From Mayfieldus sp963740555 (GTDB lineage Bacteria; Actinomycetota; Thermoleophilia; Solirubrobacterales; 70-9), in assembly GCA_963740555.1 (NCBI GenBank), contig CAVUES010000012.1:124001-188000 (forward strand): a stretch of DNA of 64,000 nt. The letters are read 5' to 3'. The translations under genes were made by a program, and so were the position numbers. Positions 59,465 through 64,000 of the stretch are shown here, piece after piece; positions within the stretch are counted from its first letter, which is position 1, and each line of letters opens with the position of its first letter. Under the pieces are notes generated by a model. The model did no database searches. It was given only the letters and a program-made list of their open reading frames with translations, and had not been told where the DNA came from.

Positions 59465-60805
59465 ATGGGTGATGCGTGGGAGCAGAGGTTCGGGACACGC
59501 CGTTGCCGGATCGTCCCGGCTTCCATCACCGGGAGCCTCTTAGTGGTCGTATGCCTCGCCGCTTCGGCGATAGCCGGGCACGGTGGCACGTTGGATCCGT
59601 CATTCGGCGAAGCCGGCGTAGTCACCACAGGACCACCGGGTGGCGATATCGACGACATCGCCGCGCTGCCGGGGGGACGAATAGTGGCGGTCGGGGGAAG
59701 CGACCGTAAATTCGCCCTCGCTGCCTATCGCTCCGATGGCAGGCTGGATCCAACTTTCGGTGGCGACGGGATCGTCTCGACCGACATAGGCAATGACGAC
59801 AAGAATCCGGACGACAACAGCAATCTCGAGGCATACGCCAGCAAAGTCGCTCTCCAGCCCGATGGCAAGATTGTCGTGGCGGGCATCGTGTACGGACTCT
59901 TCGACGAGTTCGCCCTGGCTCGCTATCTCCCAGACGGAACGCTGGATCCGACCTTCGACGGGGATGGCGTCGTCGAGAGTGTCTTCGGCGGGGGCGGCAT
60001 GGCTATCCAAGACGACGGCCGCATCATCGTTTCGGGCGGACGCGCCCCGGACCCGACCGACTCGCCCCTGCTGGCCCGATTTCTGCCGTCGGGGGAGCTT
60101 GATCGCAGCTACGGCAGAAACGGCCGTGTGGGTTTGCCACCTCCTTACGGCTCCTATATCGAGCTCACGTCGGTTGCGATTCAGAACGACGACAAGGCGG
60201 TGGCGGTCGGAGACGCATACGGCAGAAATGGCGAGCAACAGCCCTATCTAGTGCGCCTGACCCCCAACGGAGTGCGCGACCGCGCCTTCGGCCACAAGGG
60301 AACCGGGGTGGTTCGCGCAAAGATCGGCGAGTCCTCATTTCTCTATGCCGTGAGGGTGCAGCCGGACGGCCGCATTGTCGTCGCCGGAGCCGACCGGCAC
60401 GGCAAGCGAGAAGGCCGAAAAGGGTTCTTCGTCGCCCGCTATCTATCGGACGGAGCCGTGGATCGTAGCTTTGGGAACGGCGATGGCCTGGTGAAGACGC
60501 AGGTGCGCCCCCGGGGCGACGCCCTCGATCTTGCACTCTGGAACGGACACATTGTCGTCGCCGGTGACGTCGAGGTCGGACCCAGGAAGAGGGGGAGCGC
60601 ACCTCATGCATTCGCCGTGGTCCGATACCGCCACGACGGAAGCCCCGATCCGAGCTTCGGGCGCAACGGGATCGTCGTCACGCGCATTGGTTCAGACGCC
60701 TTCCCGGACGGGGTGGTAGTCCAGCCTGATGGCAAGGTGGTCGTCGGCGGGACTCTCTTCGGCAAGACAAGCACAAGCTTCGCGCTCGCCCGCTACCGGC
60801 GCTAG
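59465..60805 (+). CDS. Secreted delta-60 repeat protein
   Basis: 446 residues. Signal peptide (about 15-37, ITGSLLVVVCLAASAIAG) and then seven repeats of the delta-60 type, each with a D-P-S/T-F-G-like motif (LDPSFGEAGVV, LDPTFGGDGIV, LDPTFDGDGVV, LDRSYGRNGRV, RDRAFGHKGTG, VDRSFGNGDGL, PDPSFGRNGIV) followed by LQPDGKIVVAG-like strands. This suggests a seven-blade propeller-like extracellular protein. Codon usage is less GC-extreme than in neighbours, a sign of transfer. It sits alone on a 1,478-bp segment bounded by 29-bp repeats. ATG at 59465. Confidence 0.88.
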   Translation: MGDAWEQRFGTRRCRIVPASITGSLLVVVCLAASAIAGHGGTLDPSFGEAGVVTTGPPGGDIDDIAALPGGRIVAVGGSDRKFALAAYRSDGRLDPTFGGDGIVSTDIGNDDKNPDDNSNLEAYASKVALQPDGKIVVAGIVYGLFDEFALARYLPDGTLDPTFDGDGVVESVFGGGGMAIQDDGRIIVSGGRAPDPTDSPLLARFLPSGELDRSYGRNGRVGLPPPYGSYIELTSVAIQNDDKAVAVGDAYGRNGEQQPYLVRLTPNGVRDRAFGHKGTGVVRAKIGESSFLYAVRVQPDGRIVVAGADRHGKREGRKGFFVARYLSDGAVDRSFGNGDGLVKTQVRPRGDALDLALWNGHIVVAGDVEVGPRKRGSAPHAFAVVRYRHDGSPDPSFGRNGIVVTRIGSDAFPDGVVVQPDGKVVVGGTLFGKTSTSFALARYRR

Positions 60806-60814
60806 CCGCTCCGG

Positions 60815-60843
60815 TCCAGCCCTATCCGGACGGCTGACCGCCG
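60815..60843 (+). repeat. Right 29-bp direct repeat around the delta-60 gene
   Basis: Identical to 59337-59365. Here it forms the 3' end of the SpoIID gene on the minus strand (GGQPSG, stop at 60822). On the plus strand the frame still reads VQPYPDG and stop, although the CrtC/AttH-like gene body is no longer adjacent. Confidence 0.8.
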
Positions 60844-62006
60844 GTTCCCTGGCCACCGGCGGGCGGCTGAGCGCCGCTGTTGCTGAAGGTCATCCAGGTC
60901 GAGTAGCCACCGAGCGCCGATTCGAGGTCCGAGCCAGTGACCTTCGTGGTGCCGCCGCTGCCGACGACGTCGGCGGAGACGATTCGCGGCGATACGCCGG
61001 TCTTGGTGATCTGGATGTCCTGGAGGCTCCCCTTCAAGAAGGGGCCCAGCTTCGCCTCGATCTTGCTTTGGCTGAAGGTCTTGCGCCAGGTGTGAAGCGG
61101 CGATGTCGTGTCGTAGGGGTCGTCGACTCCGACCAGGTAGGGGACCGGTGCCGAGCCCGGGAACCCGAACTGGATGCTCTCGGTCTGCCCACCGGAGCTC
61201 GCCGAGTAGTAGGTGCGCGCGATCTGCCCGCCGTACATGACGACCTGGCCCTTGGTCGCGATCGCCGCCTTGTTGGTCGCCGCGGTTTCAGCGGCGATCC
61301 CCTTGTAGACCTGGCTGCGGGTGTCGTCGTAGACGTTGAACCCTCTACCGCGCACGGTGCCGGTGAGGGCGTAGGAGCGTGCCGCGACCGCCTGCGCCTT
61401 CAGCGCGTCGATCGGCCATGAGGACGGCATCTCGCCGGCGATCACTCCCTGCACGTACTTGTCGACGTTGAGCGCGTTGACAACGTTCAGCGACCTACGG
61501 CTGCCGGTCGGCACCGCGACCAGCGCTCCGCGGTAGGAACCGTTGCCCTTGATTCGCACGCGGCCGTGTCCGGTCGCGCGCAGCTTCGCGCCGCAGCTGG
61601 TCATCACCCGACCGCTGGCGGAGAGCAGTTGTACGGACCCGCCGTTGAGGTGAGCCCGGTAGGAAAGCGTGGGATTGAGGGTGCGCCCACAGGCCGACGT
61701 GGCCTTCTTGAAGCTGACGTCGCGGTGGGCGATCGTCAGCAGCACCCGGACCTTGCCCGGCGGCGCCGTGCCGATCGTCGTTCCCTGAAAGTAGTGGGCG
61801 AGGATGAAGCGGTAGTCCTGGCCGTGCAGGGCGTAGCCGTAGGCCCCGTACTGGCTCATCCCGACCCCGTGGCCGAAGCCGTGGCCGGTGACGGTCCAGG
61901 TCGGCTGGGCGCCGGCCGGGGACGGAGCGATTCCGCAGGCGAGCAGCGCCGCCCCGGTCAGCGCGGCCGCCGCAATCTTCTGTCCCCTGTCGATCAGCGC
62001 CTTCAT
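60822..62006 (-). CDS. SpoIID/LytB-domain secreted protein
   Basis: 394 residues. Signal peptide (to about residue 33), an N-terminal region with GHGFGHGVGMSQYGAYGYA (the cross-domain motif typical of SpoIID/LytB), a central SpoIID domain with LNVDKYVQGVIAGEMPSSWP, LKAQAVAARSYAL and YYSASSGGQTESI, and a Gly/Gln/Pro-rich tail. SpoIID is a lytic transglycosylase acting on denuded glycan in sporulating Bacillus. In non-sporulating actinobacteria the role is probably general cell-wall remodelling. ATG at 62006. Confidence 0.93.
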   Translation of the reverse strand: MKALIDRGQKIAAAALTGAALLACGIAPSPAGAQPTWTVTGHGFGHGVGMSQYGAYGYALHGQDYRFILAHYFQGTTIGTAPPGKVRVLLTIAHRDVSFKKATSACGRTLNPTLSYRAHLNGGSVQLLSASGRVMTSCGAKLRATGHGRVRIKGNGSYRGALVAVPTGSRRSLNVVNALNVDKYVQGVIAGEMPSSWPIDALKAQAVAARSYALTGTVRGRGFNVYDDTRSQVYKGIAAETAATNKAAIATKGQVVMYGGQIARTYYSASSGGQTESIQFGFPGSAPVPYLVGVDDPYDTTSPLHTWRKTFSQSKIEAKLGPFLKGSLQDIQITKTGVSPRIVSADVVGSGGTTKVTGSDLESALGGYSTWMTFSNSGAQPPAGGQGTGGQPSG

Positions 62007-62137
62007 CCCTGCTCCCAACAGGTTCGATGGGCGTAAGTATCGCCCTCCCCGATCTGGACGTCTGGGCCGGTGCTCGGCGTGCGGATTGACCGCCGCGGGA
62101 GGAGCCGCTGGGCGGCGTTGGCTACCCTGGATGTGGC

Positions 62138-63583
62138 GTGGCAACGGAGACCGTTCAGGCAACCGACCACAAGCTTCTGGTCGCCGGAGAGTGGCTCGAG
62201 ATGGGCGAGTGGGCCGAGGTCAAAAGCCCCTACGACGGCACCGTCGTCGGGCGGGTCCCGGTCGGCGACGCGGCGCTGGTCGACCGCGCCGCTGGTGCCG
62301 CCCACGAAGCCTTCGAAGCGGCCGAGTTCCCCCGCCATGAGCGCGCCGCGGTCCTCGACCGCGCGGCGCGGATCGTCGCCGACCGCGTCGACGACCTGGC
62401 GCTGACGATCGCCGCCGAGGCCGGAAAGCCGCTGAAGACGGCGACCGTGGAGGCGAAGCGCTGCGTCGACACGCTGATCTTCTCCGCGGTCGAGGCGCGC
62501 AAGCTGACCGGCGAGACGGTGCCGATGGATGCCTCGGCGACCGGGGTCGGCAAGCTCGGGGTCGTCATCCGGGTGCCCTATGGAGTCGTCGGGGCGATCA
62601 GCCCCTTCAACTTCCCTCTCAACCTCGTCGCCCACAAGCTCGGCCCGGCGCTCGCCGCGGGAAACGCGGTCGTCCTCAAGCCGGCCGGCCAGACTCCGAT
62701 CTCGGCGATCAAGCTGGCCGAGATCCTCACTGAGGCCGGAGTCCCTGACGGGTGGCTCAACGTCGTCTGCGGCCCCGGCCGCGAGGTTGGCAACGCGATA
62801 GTCGAGCACGAGCTGACCCGCGCGATCACCTTCACCGGCTCGGCGCAGGTCGGCTGGGACATCCGCGCCCGCGTCCCCCACAAAAAGGTCAATCTGGAGC
62901 TGGGCTCCAACGCGCCGCTGATCGTCAACGAGGACGGTGACTGGGAGACGGCCGCCGACAAGGCCCAGCTTCACGCCTTCTCGCACGCCGGCCAGAGCTG
63001 CATCTCGATCCAGCGGGTCCTGCTGCACGACGCGATCGCCGACGACTTCACCGAGCGCTTCGTCGCCAACGCCGAGAGCCTGGTGGTCGGCGATCCGCTC
63101 GACTCACAGACCGACGTTGGGCCGCTGATCTCCCCCGGCGACCGCGACCGGGTCAAGGAATGGATCGACGAGGCGGCGACGGCCGGGGCCGAGGTCTTGA
63201 CCGGCGGCGAGCTGGTCGACGAGGACCGCTGCCTGGCGCCGACGGTGATCGCCAACCCGTCGACCGAGGTCAAGGTCTGGCACGAGGAGATCTTCGGCCC
63301 CGTCGCCACGATCTCGCGCTTCAGTGACTTCGACGAGGCGTTGCGGATGGCGAACGACTCCAAGTTCGGGCTCCAGGCCGGCGTCTTCACCCGCGACGTC
63401 GGGCGGGGCATCAAGGCCGGCGAGACGCTCGAGTTCGGCGCCGTGCTGGTCAACGAGGTGCCGACCTTCCGCGCCGACCAACAGCCATACGGGGGCGTCA
63501 AGGACTCCGGCAACACCCGCGAGGGCCCCGCCTACTCGGTCCGCGAGCTGACCGAGCAGCGCTTCGTCACCTTCCAGGGCTAG
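62138..63583 (+). CDS. Aldehyde dehydrogenase (lactaldehyde/GAPN-like)
   Basis: 481-residue NAD(P)-dependent aldehyde dehydrogenase with normal length. Catalytic Asn158 (PFNFP), Glu254 (LELGSNAP), Cys288 (HAGQSCIS) and EIFGPVATISRF. The LELGSNAP and SFQRV-like region (SIQRVLLHD) point to the lactaldehyde or non-phosphorylating glyceraldehyde-3-phosphate dehydrogenase group. Start GTG at 62138, divergent from spoIID. No pathway partner genes lie beside it. Confidence 0.92.
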   Translation: MATETVQATDHKLLVAGEWLEMGEWAEVKSPYDGTVVGRVPVGDAALVDRAAGAAHEAFEAAEFPRHERAAVLDRAARIVADRVDDLALTIAAEAGKPLKTATVEAKRCVDTLIFSAVEARKLTGETVPMDASATGVGKLGVVIRVPYGVVGAISPFNFPLNLVAHKLGPALAAGNAVVLKPAGQTPISAIKLAEILTEAGVPDGWLNVVCGPGREVGNAIVEHELTRAITFTGSAQVGWDIRARVPHKKVNLELGSNAPLIVNEDGDWETAADKAQLHAFSHAGQSCISIQRVLLHDAIADDFTERFVANAESLVVGDPLDSQTDVGPLISPGDRDRVKEWIDEAATAGAEVLTGGELVDEDRCLAPTVIANPSTEVKVWHEEIFGPVATISRFSDFDEALRMANDSKFGLQAGVFTRDVGRGIKAGETLEFGAVLVNEVPTFRADQQPYGGVKDSGNTREGPAYSVRELTEQRFVTFQG

Positions 63584-63661
63584 GATTGCGATGACCGGCT
63601 GGGACAGTCGGCACCGGAGGCGCGGAGCATGGTCGGCACCGTCAGCGTCTAGGGCGCAAAG

Positions 63662-64000
63662 CTACTCGTGCGGCTTCGCCATGCGCTCGTGGTCGAGCGC
63701 CTGCTCGAGGATCTCCTCCTCGACTCCCATCTCGCGGGCGACGTCGCGCAGCGGGCGCCCCGACTCATGGGCGGCCTTGACGATCTCCGCTGCCCGGTCG
63801 TAGCCGATGTGGGGGTTGAGCGCCGTCGCCGTCGCCAGCGTCGCCTCCGCGTGACGCTCGTTCACCTCGCGATCGGCCTCGATCCCGGCTACGCATTTCT
63901 CGTCCAGCAGACGTGAGGCAGAGGCGAGCAGCTTGATCGAGTCGAGCAGGTTGCGGGCGATCAACGGCACCCGCACGTTGAGCTCGAACTGCCCCTGACT
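63662..64000 (-). CDS. fumC: Fumarate hydratase class II, C-terminal part
   Basis: Minus-strand gene running off the right edge. The 112 visible residues are the C-terminal end of a fumarase/aspartase-family protein: QFELNVRVPLIARNLLDSIK, the CVAGIEADREVNERHA helix, ATALNPHIGYDRAAEIVKAA and the final domain GRPLRDVAREMGVEEEILEQ. The family catalyses fumarate to malate (or a related lyase reaction). LNPHIGYDRAAE is the usual class II fumarase reading. The active-site Ser loop and start lie outside the window. Confidence 0.88.
   Translation of the reverse strand, partial: SQGQFELNVRVPLIARNLLDSIKLLASASRLLDEKCVAGIEADREVNERHAEATLATATALNPHIGYDRAAEIVKAAHESGRPLRDVAREMGVEEEILEQALDHERMAKPHE

Overview
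The window is high-GC, densely coding DNA from an actinobacterium, most likely class Thermoleophilia (order Solirubrobacterales). The grounds are GC-saturated codon third positions, many GTG/TTG starts and 1-4 bp gene overlaps, typical actinobacterial families (CobA-HemD fusion, MlaE permease, BtrH_N, SHOCT and PspC-SHOCT proteins), and a secreted protein at 44265-44774 that opens with the LTYANVMATIAVFLALGGGA signature I associate with Solirubrobacterales. No transposase, CRISPR array or rRNA gene is visible. One complete tRNA gene (Arg-CCT) is present.

Layout. 0-10 kb: rpsF, then a minus-strand series from a two-component system through an HtrA-like lipoprotein protease and an IMPase-family phosphatase to two trehalose-type glycosyltransferases (GT4 TreT-like and GT20 OtsA-like). 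Divergent from it is a membrane protein built on a decayed M28 peptidase fold. 10-22 kb: thiL, an LPG-synthase-like membrane protein, a class A PBP, an MscS channel, a HAD hydrolase, an RDD-CPBP fusion, an ABC-2 exporter, an L,D-transpeptidase, a SDR-type epimerase and pyrE. 22-24.3 kb: a small accessory island with an orphan MlaE permease and a PadR regulator, bounded by 21-bp direct repeats and lying next to tRNA-Arg(CCT). 24-33.5 kb: SHOCT and hypothetical proteins, galT, a GNAT acetyltransferase, an SPFH/NfeD pair, a TlpA-like lipoprotein, a helicase with an acidic insert, and a GerW-like protein.

33.5-42.5 kb holds a very compact minus-strand gene series: ccmA-ccmB-ccmC-ccmD-hemA-hemC-cobA/hemD-DUF4232 lipoprotein-PspC/SHOCT-SHOCT-SAM hydroxide adenosyltransferase-birA. 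It combines heme synthesis with heme export for cytochrome c maturation. It ends at a strong hairpin shared with the convergent gerW-like gene. 42.6-64 kb: a secreted phosphoesterase, two aldehyde dehydrogenases, rarA, a TSUP transporter, an M20 hydrolase, methylmalonyl-CoA epimerase, a methyltransferase, a BtrH_N protein, a beta-helix protein, PAP2, ychF, a Tat-exported amine oxidase, a CrtC/AttH-like protein, a delta-60-repeat protein inserted between 29-bp repeats, a SpoIID protein and the 3' part of fumC.

Five genes (cobA/hemD, ccmC, the 3' end of ccmA, the M20 hydrolase, the beta-helix protein) show reading-frame breaks, mostly single-base. Many genes around them are intact, so base-calling indels in a draft or metagenomic assembly are a serious possibility. 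The cobA break is different: it carries roughly 80 nt of extra, hairpin-forming sequence. The most unusual structures are the 29-bp duplication around the delta-60 gene, in which both copies encode the C-termini of both convergent neighbours, and the repeat-bounded island beside tRNA-Arg(CCT).
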